Positions 46,138-55,301 of a stretch of DNA of 64,000 bases are shown piece by piece. Every line of letters begins with the position of its first letter. Positions within the stretch are counted from its first letter, which is position 1. Source of the DNA: Jatrophihabitans_A lederbergiae (GTDB lineage: Bacteria; Actinomycetota; Actinomycetes; Mycobacteriales; Jatrophihabitantaceae). Made by a program: the position numbers and the translations under genes. The stretch covers positions 178,786 to 242,785 of the forward strand of contig NZ_JAVREH010000004.1 of assembly GCF_031845305.1 (NCBI RefSeq). Reading direction: 5' to 3'. Under the pieces are notes generated by a model. It made no database searches. It was not told the origin of the DNA and saw only the letters and a list, made by a program, of their open reading frames with translations.

Positions 46138-48123
46138 TCAGTCCGGGCGGTGCTCGGAGCGGCGAGACAGCTCGGGCGACGTCGTGAACACAGTCCCTTC
46201 CCCGCTCGCGGCACCGCCCCCGGCTTTGCCGTCAGCGATTCCACGGCCGAGCACCGCGGCCGCGAACTCGATCGTCCGCCGGGAGATGCCCCGTGGCGTG
46301 AGCCCGATCGCGGCGCGGACCTCGGCCACCTTGCCGTGGTCCAGGAACTCGACCGGGATCCCGATCTCGCGAGTATGGACCGTCGGACTCCCTTCCCGCA
46401 GGAACTGGGCGAAGCGGGAGCCCGCGCCGTTGACGACGACCCCGTCCTCGACCGTGACCACCACCCCGGCATCGGCCGCCAGCGCCGACAAGGCAGGCGG
46501 CACCGGGGTGACCCAGCGTGGGTCGACGACCCGGACGGTGTAGCCGGCCTCGGCGATCCGGCCGGCGGCCGCCAGCGCGTCGGCGGCCATCGCACCGACC
46601 GAGATGAGCAGGATGTCGACGGGACCGGAGTCCGGCTCGGCCAGCACGTCGACCCCGCCGGTGCTCCGGACGGCTGGGATGTCGGGTCCGAGCGCGGTCT
46701 TGGGATAGCGCAGCACCGAGGGCGCGTCGGCGATGTCCAGGCACTGCGCCAGGCCTGTCCGCAGGGTCTGCTCGTCGCGCGGTGCGGTGATATGGATGCC
46801 GGGGACGATGCCGAGCATGGCCAGGTCCCACATGCCGTTGTGGCTGGCGCCGTCCTCACCCGTCACCCCGGCGCGGTCCAGCACCACCGTGACGCCGGCC
46901 CTGTGCAGCCCGACGTCCATCAGCAGCTGGTCGAAGGCGCGGTTGAGGAAGGTGGCGTAGAGCGCGATGACCGGATGCAGGCCGGCGGCTGCCATTCCGG
47001 CGGCCGAGGTCAACGCGTGCTGCTCGGCGATGCCGACGTCGAAGCAGCGGCTCGGGAACTCCTCGGCGAAGGCACCCAGGCCGACCGGGTCGAGCATCGC
47101 GGCGGTGATCGCGACCACGTCGTCGCGCTCGCGGCCCTGCCGGACGATCTCGTCGGAGAACACCTTCGTCCAGCTGCGGCCACCGGAACTCAGCGAGACC
47201 CCGGTCTCGGGATCGAACGCGCCGCCGCCGTGCATGTGGTCGGCGAGGTGGTTCTCGGCAGGTGCGTAGCCGTAGCCCTTGCGGGTCACGCAGTGCACCA
47301 GCACCGGTCCGCCGAACTGCCGGGCCAGCCCGAAGGCGTGCTCCAGGGCCGCCTGGTCGTGCCCGTCGACCGGGCCGATGTACTTCAGGCCCAGGTCCTC
47401 GAACATGCCCTGCGGAGCGAGCAGGTCCTTCACCCCGCGCTTGAACCCGTGCAGCGCGTCGTACAGCGGGGGGCCCACCAGCGGCGTCCGCTCGAGGGTC
47501 CCCTTGACGTTCTGCAGCATCCGCTCGTACCCCGGGCGCAACCGCAAGCCGGCCAGCTGATTGGCCAGGCCGCCGATCGTCGGAGAGTAGGAGCGCCCGT
47601 TGTCGTTGACCACGATGACGACGGGACGGTCCGAACCGGCGATGTTGTTCAGGGCCTCCCAGCACATCCCGCCGGTCAGGGCGCCGTCGCCGACCACCGC
47701 CACGACCGGACGGCGGGCCCCCCGGACGTCGAAGGCCTTCGCCATACCGTCGGCGTACGAGAGCGCGGTCGAGGCGTGCGAGTTCTCGATCCAGTCGTGC
47801 TCGCTCTCCGCGCGGCTGGGGTAGCCGGACAGGCCGTCCGCCTGGCGCAGGCCGTCGAAGCCGTCGCGCCTGCCGGTGATGATCTTGTGCACATAGCTCT
47901 GGTGGCCGGTGTCGAACAGGATCGGCTCGGTGGGCGAGTCGAAGACCCGGTGCAGCGCGAGCGTCAGCTCCACCGCACCCAGGTTCGGGCCGAGGTGACC
48001 TCCCGTCCGGGACACCTTCCTGACCAGGAAGTCCCTGATCTCGATTGCCAGGAAGGCCAGCTCGTCGGTGCTGAGCTGGCGCAGGTCTGCTGGGCCGGAA
48101 AGCCGATTCAATACAGAGCTCAC
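46138..48123 (-). CDS. dxs: 1-deoxy-D-xylulose-5-phosphate synthase
   Basis: A 661-residue thiamine diphosphate enzyme making the first intermediate of the methylerythritol phosphate isoprenoid pathway. It shows FDTGHQSYVHKI, the ThDP/Mg motif VVGDGALTGGMCWEALNNI, and the transketolase Pyr domain with DVGIAEQHALTSAAGMA. GTG 48123 is chosen because the following SSVLNRLSGPADLRQLS is the usual N-terminus. It is upstream of the two-component operon, with 99 bases between. Confidence 0.95.
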   Translation of the reverse strand: MSSVLNRLSGPADLRQLSTDELAFLAIEIRDFLVRKVSRTGGHLGPNLGAVELTLALHRVFDSPTEPILFDTGHQSYVHKIITGRRDGFDGLRQADGLSGYPSRAESEHDWIENSHASTALSYADGMAKAFDVRGARRPVVAVVGDGALTGGMCWEALNNIAGSDRPVVIVVNDNGRSYSPTIGGLANQLAGLRLRPGYERMLQNVKGTLERTPLVGPPLYDALHGFKRGVKDLLAPQGMFEDLGLKYIGPVDGHDQAALEHAFGLARQFGGPVLVHCVTRKGYGYAPAENHLADHMHGGGAFDPETGVSLSSGGRSWTKVFSDEIVRQGRERDDVVAITAAMLDPVGLGAFAEEFPSRCFDVGIAEQHALTSAAGMAAAGLHPVIALYATFLNRAFDQLLMDVGLHRAGVTVVLDRAGVTGEDGASHNGMWDLAMLGIVPGIHITAPRDEQTLRTGLAQCLDIADAPSVLRYPKTALGPDIPAVRSTGGVDVLAEPDSGPVDILLISVGAMAADALAAAGRIAEAGYTVRVVDPRWVTPVPPALSALAADAGVVVTVEDGVVVNGAGSRFAQFLREGSPTVHTREIGIPVEFLDHGKVAEVRAAIGLTPRGISRRTIEFAAAVLGRGIADGKAGGGAASGEGTVFTTSPELSRRSEHRPD

Positions 48124-48173
48124 AAGACCGGAGCCTACTGGCTGTGCCGGAGTTGAGCCGGTGTGCCGCGCGA

Positions 48174-49556
48174 TCAGGCCACCGGCCGCAGGACGGCGAT
48201 GCATTCGACGTGGTGCGTCATCGGAAAGGCATCGAACGCGCGCAGGCCGGCCAGCTGCCAGCCCTCGTCCGTCGCGGTGCGGATATCGCGGGCCAGCGCC
48301 GCCGGGTCACAGGCCACGTAGACGATCGCCCGGGGCCGCGCCGGTCCGCTGCCGCCTGCCGCGGACAGCATCGCCGACATCACCTCGCGACCGGCACCGG
48401 TACGCGGCGGGTCCAGGACGATCACCGCGACCCCGTCCAGCTCGGTGACCGCCGCGGTGACCGCCGCGCCGGTGACGGCCGCTCGGCGCACCCGCGCCCA
48501 CGGCAGGGCGGCGAGGTTGCTGGCGGCGTCGTGCACCGCGCCGCCGGCCGCCTCCAGCCCCAGCACCTGGCCGCTGGGGCCGACGGCACCGGCCAGGGCC
48601 GCGGTGAACAGGCCGGAACCGGCGTACAGGTCCAGCGCCTTCTCACCGGCAGCCAGCTCGGCGGCGGCGAGCACCTGCTCAGTGAACACGTCCGCTGCCC
48701 TTGGGTGGGTCTGCCAGAAGCTCCCGGCGGAAACCTCGAAGTGCCGGCCGCCGGCGGAGTACCGGAGCAGCTCGGGACCCGCCACGTGCTCGGTGCTCGT
48801 CCTGGTGCGTGTCCCCCGTCCGTGCTGCTGACCGGCGTGTTGCTTTCCGCCGTGTTGCTTTCCGGCGTGGTGCTTTCGGTCGCGGGACTGCCGGACGGGA
48901 ACCTCGCGGTGGCTCAGCACTGCGACCTCCCCCTCGTCGTCAGCGGCCACCTCGACCTCGTCCACGCCGATCCACCGCGCGCCCAGCACGCTGCTGTCAC
49001 CGACACCCGGGGCGCCGATCGGGCAGTGGTCCAGCGCGATGACCGTGTGCGACCGGTGCGCCCGCAGCCCCAGCTGCCCGTCGGGTGCCACCGCGAACCG
49101 GACCCGCCGCCGCCAGCCGAGCCCAGCCCGCTCGTTCCCGTCAGGAGCGCCGCTACCCAGCTCCTCGACGGTCACCGGCCATTCGAGGGCCGCCAGCCGC
49201 CGCAACTGCTCGGCGACCACGTGGGCCTTGAGCCCGCGCTGGGCGGCAAGTGCGACGTGCTGGAAGTCACAGCCACCGCAGCCGCCGGGGTGGGCGTACG
49301 GGCACGGCGGGGGCATCCGGTCCGGCGACGAGGCCAGGACCTCGACGGCGTCGGCACGGCAGAACGAACCGCCCCGGTCCTCGGTGATCTCGGCCAGCAC
49401 GTGCTCGCCGGGAAGGGTGTGCCGGACGAAGATCACCCTGCCCTCGTGCCGGGCGACGCAGTGGCCGCCGTGAGCGACGGACTCGATCCGCAGCTCCACT
49501 CGGCGACCGAGCCAGCTCGGGTTATCCACGGGCGCGGGCCGATCCTGTTCGCTCAC
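48174..49556 (-). CDS. TRAM-domain class I SAM-dependent RNA methyltransferase (TrmA/RlmD-like)
   Basis: 460 residues. The N-terminal TRAM segment starts near VELRIESVAHGGHCVARHEG, four Cys for a 4Fe-4S cluster are in CPYAHPGGCGGC with a further Cys in HCPIG, and the SAM-binding domain has ALDLYAGSGLFTAAL, VIVLDPPRTG and the catalytic Cys in YVACDPAALARD. This is the uracil-C5 methyltransferase architecture for tRNA or rRNA. A His/Gln/Gly-rich pentapeptide-repeat insert (about residues 230-260) interrupts it and is unusual. GTG 49556 is preferred over an upstream start at 49679. Confidence 0.9.
   Translation of the reverse strand: MSEQDRPAPVDNPSWLGRRVELRIESVAHGGHCVARHEGRVIFVRHTLPGEHVLAEITEDRGGSFCRADAVEVLASSPDRMPPPCPYAHPGGCGGCDFQHVALAAQRGLKAHVVAEQLRRLAALEWPVTVEELGSGAPDGNERAGLGWRRRVRFAVAPDGQLGLRAHRSHTVIALDHCPIGAPGVGDSSVLGARWIGVDEVEVAADDEGEVAVLSHREVPVRQSRDRKHHAGKQHGGKQHAGQQHGRGTRTRTSTEHVAGPELLRYSAGGRHFEVSAGSFWQTHPRAADVFTEQVLAAAELAAGEKALDLYAGSGLFTAALAGAVGPSGQVLGLEAAGGAVHDAASNLAALPWARVRRAAVTGAAVTAAVTELDGVAVIVLDPPRTGAGREVMSAMLSAAGGSGPARPRAIVYVACDPAALARDIRTATDEGWQLAGLRAFDAFPMTHHVECIAVLRPVA
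48821..48880. repeat. 15-bp tandem repeat inside methyltransferase gene
   Basis: About four 15-base units, the best three being at 48836, 48851 and 48866 with consensus CGTGTTGCTTTCCGC. On the coding (minus) strand they encode H-[AG]-G-[KQ]-Q pentapeptides. The unit keeps the frame, so copy number can change without breaking the protein. Confidence 0.8.
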
Positions 49557-49673
49557 CGCTCCAGCGTATTCGGCGCCCGGCGGGTCCTCAGCCGGCCGGG
49601 CGACGGCGACCCGACTCGACGTCACCTGGGCTGACAGCGCTACCAGCCGCGGAAGTGTGTACCGTCGCGTGTC

Positions 49674-50342
49674 GTGCACATAGTCGTCATGGGCTGCGGT
49701 CGGGTGGGCTCAACTCTCGCGCACCATCTGCAGCGCCTCAACCACAGCGTGGCCGTCATCGACCAGAACCCGATTGCCTTCCGCCGCCTCGGCGACGGGT
49801 TCCAGGGCAAGACGATCGCCGGAGTCGGCTTCGACCGCGACACGCTCATGGCCGCCGGGATCGAGGGCGCCGACGCGTTCGCCGCGGTGTCTAGCGGCGA
49901 CAACTCCAACATCATTGCCGCCCGGGTGGCCCGCGAGACGTTCGGCGTCGGCCACGTCGTCGCGAGGATCTATGACCCGCTGCGCGCCGAGGTGTACGAG
50001 CGGCTCGGCATCCCCACCATCGCCACGGTGCCCTGGACCGCCAACCGGCTCCTGAAGAACATCATGGGCGGCACCATCGACGAGGAGTGGCGGGATCCGA
50101 CCGGCCAGATCGTCATGCTGCACGTGAACCTCGCCGAGGCGTGGGTCGGTGAGAAGCTCACGTCGTTCGAAGGGGCCACCGGCAGCCGGGTGGCGTTGAT
50201 CAGCCGATTCGGCAAGGGCGAGCTGCCCACCGCACAGACGGTGGTGCAGGCGGGCGACGAGCTGCACGTGACCGTCACCGACGAACTCACCGACACCGTC
50301 CGCGCCGCCGCGGCGGCCGGCCCGACAGGAGGGCTGCACTGA
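49674..50342 (+). CDS. TrkA-family potassium uptake regulatory protein (first copy)
   Basis: 222 residues with an N-terminal RCK/TrkA-N Rossmann domain (HIVVMGCGRVGSTLAHHL, then VIDQNP) and a C-terminal TrkA-C domain (GEKLTSFEGATGSRVALISR). It is the cytoplasmic nucleotide-binding gate for a Trk-type K+ channel. GTG 49674 lacks a ribosome-binding site, and a TACCGT box lies eight bases upstream, so the mRNA may be leaderless. Its stop overlaps the second copy by one base. This corresponds to CeoB in mycobacteria. Confidence 0.9.
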   Translation: MHIVVMGCGRVGSTLAHHLQRLNHSVAVIDQNPIAFRRLGDGFQGKTIAGVGFDRDTLMAAGIEGADAFAAVSSGDNSNIIAARVARETFGVGHVVARIYDPLRAEVYERLGIPTIATVPWTANRLLKNIMGGTIDEEWRDPTGQIVMLHVNLAEAWVGEKLTSFEGATGSRVALISRFGKGELPTAQTVVQAGDELHVTVTDELTDTVRAAAAAGPTGGLH

Positions 50343-51001
50343 TGCGGATCGCGATCGCGGGAGCGGGGGCCGTCGGACGCTCGATCGCCCGAGAGCTGCT
50401 GACCAACGGCCACCAGGTGCTGCTCATCGACAAGGAGGTCTCCAAGGTGCGCCCTGAGCGCATTCCGGAGGCCGAGTGGCTGCAGGCCGACGCGTGCGAG
50501 CTGTCCAGCCTGGAGGACGCGCAGCTGGAGGACTGCGAGGTCGTCATCGGCGCCACCGGGGACGACAAGGTCAACCTGGTGGTGTCGCTGCTGGCCAAGA
50601 CCGAGTTCTCGGTGCGCCGGGTGGTGGCCCGGATCAACCACCCCGCCAACGAGTGGCTGTTCAACGAGTCCTGGGGTGTGGACGTCGCCGTCTCGACGCC
50701 CCGGGTGCTGGCGGCGCTGGTCGAAGAGGCGGTGTCCGTCGGCGACGTGGTGCGGCTGTTCACCCTGCGCCAGGGTCAGGCCAACCTCATCGAGGTCACC
50801 CTGCCGGTCGGCGCCCCTTGTGCCGGCGTGCCGCTCCGCGACCTGGACCTGCCCTCCGACGCGGCGATGGTGGCCATCATCCGCGGCTCCAGGGTGATCG
50901 TGCCGACCCCGGACGAGCCGCTGGAGCCCGGTGACGAGCTGCTATTCGTCGCCCTGCCCGAGGCGGAGCCCGCCATCCGGCGTGCGGTCTGCGCCGCCTG
51001 A
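50342..51001 (+). CDS. TrkA-family potassium uptake protein (second copy)
   Basis: 219 residues, paralogous to the preceding gene: MRIAIAGAGAVGRSIARELL is the Rossmann motif, LLIDKEVSKV the second strand and GAPCAGVPLRDLDLPSDAAMVAIIR the TrkA-C domain. The two likely form a heteromeric ring on a Trk/Ktr channel, though no channel subunit is encoded nearby. This corresponds to CeoC in mycobacteria. Its last 60 bases overlap the convergent DUF3159 gene. Confidence 0.9.
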   Translation: MRIAIAGAGAVGRSIARELLTNGHQVLLIDKEVSKVRPERIPEAEWLQADACELSSLEDAQLEDCEVVIGATGDDKVNLVVSLLAKTEFSVRRVVARINHPANEWLFNESWGVDVAVSTPRVLAALVEEAVSVGDVVRLFTLRQGQANLIEVTLPVGAPCAGVPLRDLDLPSDAAMVAIIRGSRVIVPTPDEPLEPGDELLFVALPEAEPAIRRAVCAA

Positions 51002-51718
51002 GCGTTCGTCGCCCGGCATGGGGCTGACGCCCGGCGTGGGGCTGACGACCGGCGTGTCCGGCGGCGTCACCGGTTCCATCGGTTCGAGAGTGCGACGCGC
51101 GCGCCGGACGATCCAGAAACATCCCGCCACCACCAGGATGTAGAGCGGAAAGCCCATCGCGATCTTGGCGACGGCGAGCAGCCCCGTCCGGTTGTCCTTG
51201 AACAGGCTCAGCTGGACGACCGCCCGGGCGGCGAACATCGCCAGGGCGGCGCAGGTCGCGATGTCATACGCCCGGCGCAGCACCGGGACCTTGTGCCAGC
51301 GGCGGCCCTCGGGCAGCGGCGACGGGTCGAGGAACTCCCAGATCAGGCCTACGAGCGGGCGTCGCACCAGCAGGGACGCCGCGAACACCACCGCGTAGGC
51401 CACCGCGCCGACGATGCCGACCAGAAAGAACCCGCGTGCCTGCCCGGTCCGGGCGGCGATGGCGGCCGCCACGGCTACGGTGAACAGCCCGGTCAGCGCC
51501 TGCTGGAGTGGCTGCCGGCGGACCAGCCGGTACCCCGCCACCACCACGCCCGAGATCAGCGCGACGATGATGGCCTGCCGCAGCCCGCTGATCGCATTGG
51601 CGATCACGAACACCACCGGCGGAATGGCCGCGACCACTGTTCCGGACCAGCCGCCCATCGCGCCCAGGAGCTGCTGCCGGGTGCGGTCGCGCAGCTCGCC
51701 AGTGGGCGGCGTGGTCAT
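50942..51718 (-). CDS. DUF3159 multi-pass membrane protein
   Basis: 258 residues, actinobacteria-specific. About six hydrophobic segments run from GTVVAAIPPVVFVIANAISG to FPLYILVVAGCFWIVRRARR. The motif AMGGWSG at the N-terminus and NRTGLLAVAKIAMGFPL near the C-terminus are characteristic of the family, and a Pro/Thr-rich cytoplasmic tail of about 45 residues follows. Function unknown. The tail is encoded over the end of the second trkA gene. Start at ATG 51718, 17 bases from the DUF3710 stop. Confidence 0.85.
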   Translation of the reverse strand: MTTPPTGELRDRTRQQLLGAMGGWSGTVVAAIPPVVFVIANAISGLRQAIIVALISGVVVAGYRLVRRQPLQQALTGLFTVAVAAAIAARTGQARGFFLVGIVGAVAYAVVFAASLLVRRPLVGLIWEFLDPSPLPEGRRWHKVPVLRRAYDIATCAALAMFAARAVVQLSLFKDNRTGLLAVAKIAMGFPLYILVVAGCFWIVRRARRTLEPMEPVTPPDTPVVSPTPGVSPMPGDERSGGADRTPDGGLRLGQGDE

Positions 51719-51735
51719 GCGCTGGTGGTCATGCG

Positions 51736-52431
51736 CTACGCGTCCGGGGCCGGATCGGACCCGGCCCCCTGCTGCTCGGCCAGTTCCTGCTCCGCCGCGG
51801 CCTGCGCGAGCTGGTCGGCCGCCTGCGGTGGCAGCCGCAGCGGAACCGGCTCGCGTACCGGCAGTGGATCGTTGCCGCGGACGACCACCAGCTGGCGGAA
51901 CGTCTCCAGGAACGGCGTGGCCGCCTCGGCGTCGGAGTCGTCGGCAGGGCCGCCGGCCAACATGCCGCGCAGGAACCAGCGGGGGCCGTCGACTCCCACG
52001 AACCGTACCGGCGTGAACCCGCCCGGCGCGGGGAGCTTGCCGACGAGCTCGCCGCCGAACTCCCCCTCCTGCTCGGACACCGTGCCCCCCTGGGACGAGA
52101 TGGACGCCTTGATCTCGGCGCGCACCTCGTCCCAGATGCCGTCGTTGCGGGGCGCCGCGAAGACGCCGAGCTGCATCTGGCCGGTCGGGTTGACCAGGGT
52201 GATGCCGGCAACCTGGCCGTCCTCGCCGACCTCGACGCGGATCTCCAGGCCGGCGTCGGCCGGAATCTGGAGCGCGCCCAGGTCGAGTCGATCGATGTCG
52301 TCGGACGGTGCGTCGACGACGTCGTACGGACCGGTGGTGGCGGCGGACTGGTGCGGCCGCCTCGTCTCCCACGGTGGGGTGGCATCGAGCTTCGAGCGCT
52401 CGGTGCGCTTCTCCTTGCGGCGCAGCGCCAT
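51736..52431 (-). CDS. DUF3710 domain-containing protein
   Basis: 231 residues, an actinobacterial family of unknown function. The domain includes RLDLGALQIPADAGLEIRVE, GQMQLGVFAAPRNDGIWDEVR and GVDGPRWFLRGMLAG, with charged tails at both ends (N-terminal KEKRTERSK, C-terminal Glu/Gln-rich). No membrane segment. Its ATG shares one base with the dut stop, so the two are coupled. Confidence 0.9.
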   Translation of the reverse strand: MALRRKEKRTERSKLDATPPWETRRPHQSAATTGPYDVVDAPSDDIDRLDLGALQIPADAGLEIRVEVGEDGQVAGITLVNPTGQMQLGVFAAPRNDGIWDEVRAEIKASISSQGGTVSEQEGEFGGELVGKLPAPGGFTPVRFVGVDGPRWFLRGMLAGGPADDSDAEAATPFLETFRQLVVVRGNDPLPVREPVPLRLPPQAADQLAQAAAEQELAEQQGAGSDPAPDA

Positions 52432-53018
52432 TACTGATCGTCTCCTCTTAGGTTCTCGACACCGCGCGGGTGCACCGCCCGGCCCGGCCGCAGCGCGTGC
52501 GCGCCGCCGGTCGAGCCGTAACCCGCCGCGCCGCGATGGGACTCGGTCAAGGTGTCGGCCACGTCGAACCGGGCATATTCAACACGCTGGATGACCAACT
52601 GCGCGATTCGGTCGCCTCTTCGTAACTGAATCACCTCGGCCGGGTCGTGATTGATGACCAGGACCTTGATCTCGCCGCGATAGCCCGAGTCAATGGTGCC
52701 GGGGGCGTTGACCAGGCCCAGTCCGGCGCGCAGGGCCAGGCCGGAGCGGGGATGCACGAAGCCGGCGAAGCCGGTGGGCAACTCGACAGCGATGCCGGTG
52801 GGCAGCAGCGCCCGCTGTCCCGGTGCCAGCTCCACATCCACCGTGGTCACCAGGTCAGCGCCCGCGTCACCGTCGGCGGCGTAGCTGGGAAGCGGCACGT
52901 CCGGGTCCAACCGACGGGTCCGGACCACCACCGTGCAACTGCCCGCAGCGGCGGAACCGGCTTGCCCGGCTGGCGTCGAGGCCTCGGGCGCGGGAGTCTT
53001 CAGCGGTCCGATCGTCAC
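52431..53018 (-). CDS. dut: deoxyuridine 5'-triphosphate nucleotidohydrolase
   Basis: 195 residues. All five trimeric dUTPase motifs are present: DAGADL, PRSGLA, NAPGTIDSGYRGEI (with the catalytic Asp), GDRIAQLVI and RGAAGYGSTG. It removes dUTP and supplies dUMP. An N-terminal tail of about 25 residues is extra compared with most bacterial dUTPases. GTG 53018; divergent from the DUF3093 gene with 24 bases between starts. Confidence 0.95.
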   Translation of the reverse strand: MTIGPLKTPAPEASTPAGQAGSAAAGSCTVVVRTRRLDPDVPLPSYAADGDAGADLVTTVDVELAPGQRALLPTGIAVELPTGFAGFVHPRSGLALRAGLGLVNAPGTIDSGYRGEIKVLVINHDPAEVIQLRRGDRIAQLVIQRVEYARFDVADTLTESHRGAAGYGSTGGAHALRPGRAVHPRGVENLRGDDQ

Positions 53019-53042
53019 AGAGCCAAAGGTTACGCTGATCGG

Positions 53043-53612
53043 GTGACCGAGCCCCGGACCGACCAGCCCCCGCTCGACGCCGACGCGCCGAATCGGCCGG
53101 CTTCCGAGGCCGCTGACGGCGACCAGATAGGCGGCCCGGTGGACGACGTCCAATACGTCGAGCGGCTGCGGACCCCACTGTGGTGGTACCCCGCGGCGGT
53201 TCTCGTCGGGCTGCTAATGGCCTCGGAATTCCTGCTCGCGTCCTCCGGCTGGATCACGTACCTGCCCTTCGCCGTGCTCGTTCCGGGCAGCGTGGCGCTG
53301 GTGTGGCGGTTGTCCTCGGCCACGGTCGCGGTGTCCGAGGGAACGCTGAGGATCGGCGACCGCAGCCTGCCGCTGACCGAGATCGAGCGGGGCATCGCCC
53401 TGAACCCCGCACAGCTGCGGATGCTGGTGGGCCGGCACAGCGACCCGCTCGCGTTCGACTTCATCCGGTCCTGGATCGGACCGGGCGTGCAACTGGTCCT
53501 GCGAGAGGCGCCGACCAGTGATCCTGCCGACAGGGAGCCGTACTGGGTGCTGTCCACCCGGCATCCTGATCGCCTACTGGCAGCTCTCGCCACCGGCCCA
53601 CCGGCTGACTGA
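53043..53612 (+). CDS. DUF3093 membrane protein
   Basis: 189 residues from GTG 53043. Two adjacent membrane helices (WWYPAAVLVGLLMASEFLL and ITYLPFAVLVPGSVALVW) are followed by a beta-rich cytoplasmic domain with SEGTLRIGDRSLPLTEIE and YWVLSTRHPDRLLAAL, the DUF3093 pattern. Function unknown; the dut-divergent position is the same as in mycobacteria (Rv2698). Confidence 0.88.
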   Translation: MTEPRTDQPPLDADAPNRPASEAADGDQIGGPVDDVQYVERLRTPLWWYPAAVLVGLLMASEFLLASSGWITYLPFAVLVPGSVALVWRLSSATVAVSEGTLRIGDRSLPLTEIERGIALNPAQLRMLVGRHSDPLAFDFIRSWIGPGVQLVLREAPTSDPADREPYWVLSTRHPDRLLAALATGPPAD

Positions 53613-53663
53613 CGACAGAGCCAGTTCCAGCGCACAGTCAGCCATCAGCCGAAGGGGTCCGCA

Positions 53664-54415
53664 GTGTCGCCAGGACGATTCGAAGGTCAGGTGGCACTCG
53701 TCACCGGGGCGAGCCGGGGCATCGGATTCGCGGTCGCCCAGCGGCTGGTCTCCGAGGGCGCACGGGTGTGCGTCACCGCCCGCAAGGCCGAGCCGCTCCA
53801 AGCTGTCGTGGCCGAGCTCGGTGGGCCGGACAAGGCCATCTTCGCCGCCGGCTCGGGCGCGGACGCCGAGCATCGCGCGGCTGCTGTCGAGGCCACGCTG
53901 GCGACGTTCGGCCGGCTAGACGTCCTGGTCAACAACACCGGTATCAACCCGACGTTCGGCCGCTGCTGGATGTCGAAGAGAGCGCCGCCCGCAAGATGTT
54001 CGACGTCAACGTGCTCGCCGCGCTGGCGTGGGTGCGGCTGGCGCACCGAGCCTGGCTGGCCGAGCACGGCGGCGCCATCGTGAACATCGCCTCGGTCGCG
54101 GGACTGGGCGCCTCGCCCGGAATCGCCTTCTACGGCATGACGAAAGCCGCGCTGGTGAACATGACGAAGCAGCTCGCGGTGGAGCTCTCCCCCGGTATCC
54201 GGGTCAACGCGGTGGCCCCGGCGGTGGTGAAGACGAAGTTCGCCGAAGCCCTGTACGCCCATGATGAAGAGGGCGTTGCGGCGCACTACCTGCTCAAGCG
54301 CCTCGGCGAGCCGACGGACGTGGCTGCCGCCGTGGCCTATCTCGCCTCCAGCGACGCGGCCTGGACCACGGCTCAGACTCTCGTCCTCGACGGGGGCCTG
54401 ATCGGCGGTCTCTGA
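53664..54415 (+). pseudogene. short-chain dehydrogenase/reductase with one-base frameshift
   Basis: An SDR gene split over two frames. Frame 1 (from 53664) gives VTGASRGIGFAVAQRL and VLVNNTGINPTFG; frame 2 then continues PLLDVEESAARKMFDVNVLA, IVNIASVAGLGASPG, the active-site FYGMTKAAL and the C-terminal LVLDGGLIGG. The break is at about 53961, where GGCCGCTG would read correctly as GGCCCGCTG. With one base restored the product would be about 250 residues, the normal length. The rest is intact, so this is either a recent mutation or a sequencing error in a C run. Confidence 0.85.
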
Positions 54416-54483
54416 CCGGCGGGTGAGCCGCCGTCCCGAGCAGCGGCCGCCGAGGTCTTTCAACGCGAGCCCAGCCCGAACGA

Positions 54484-55239
54484 TCAGAGCTGGCGGAACC
54501 AGCGCTCCTCGTTCATGCCGCGCAGCTCCGCCAGCAGCGCCTCACCCAGTGACTTGGTCGCGCGGCGGTTCACTTCGGCCCCGGCCACGGCTCCGGCCAG
54601 GAAGGGCGCGAGGCTGGTGGTGCTGCGTCCGATCCGACGCAGCACCTGGCTGCGCAGCTCGCGCTTGGCCGCGGCGCCGAAGACCGAGCCGAGTCCCGCG
54701 CCGCCCACCTGGGGCGACACGGCTCGCCTGCGCACCCAGGACATCAGGTAGGCGCCGCCGCGCTCGGTGACGGTGCCCGGAGCGGGGTGGCCCAGGATCT
54801 CGTGCAGCTCGGCGACGAGCTTCAGCTCGACCGCCGTGACCGTCAGCATCTCGGCGGCCAGCTGCACCGGCGCGGCCAGCAGCAGCGGCGGACTGAGGAA
54901 CTCCATCGCCGACAGGCCGCCCGAGGCAGCTCCGAGCGCGGCGGTGGCCTTGGTGGCACTGCGGATGATCCGCTCCGCGATCTCGACGTCGGACAGTCCC
55001 GGATTCTGCTCGCGCATCATCGCGGCGTCTCGGACCGGCACCCGCGGGGCGATCTCGATGATGAGGTCGACCAGCCAGCGGCCCGCCGCGACCGCCCGGA
55101 TGCCCGAGCCGCGAGCGCTGGCGGTGAGTGCCGGGATGAGTGCCGCGAGTGCTTTCTCGCGTGCTCTGCGGTCCTGGGAGCCGTCGGGCGGTGGCGCGCT
55201 CGCCCGGGCGACCAGCTCTGCTATGTCCTCGTGCGGCAT
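54484..55239 (-). CDS. conserved hypothetical protein, possibly EcsC-like
   Basis: 251 residues. The middle region is amphipathic-helical (TKATAALGAASGGLSAMEF, then LLLAAPVQLAAEMLTVTAVE), and the C-terminal part has LAPFLAGAVAGAEVNRRATKSLG, which loosely resembles EcsC-type helices and glycine pattern. That resemblance is weak. Codon use and a clean frame support a real gene. It sits between the DUF4193 gene and the SDR gene with no close coupling. Confidence 0.6.
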   Translation of the reverse strand: MPHEDIAELVARASAPPPDGSQDRRAREKALAALIPALTASARGSGIRAVAAGRWLVDLIIEIAPRVPVRDAAMMREQNPGLSDVEIAERIIRSATKATAALGAASGGLSAMEFLSPPLLLAAPVQLAAEMLTVTAVELKLVAELHEILGHPAPGTVTERGGAYLMSWVRRRAVSPQVGGAGLGSVFGAAAKRELRSQVLRRIGRSTTSLAPFLAGAVAGAEVNRRATKSLGEALLAELRGMNEERWFRQL

Positions 55240-55301
55240 GACGCACTCCTCGCGTCGGCGGGAGGACGGCCGAAGACACTTGGCCGGCCACCCCGAAACG
55301 G

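Noticed and set aside
46150..48156. A 668-codon open frame antisense to dxs
   Set aside because: The dxs strand carries all thiamine diphosphate and transketolase motifs; the antisense frame has none.
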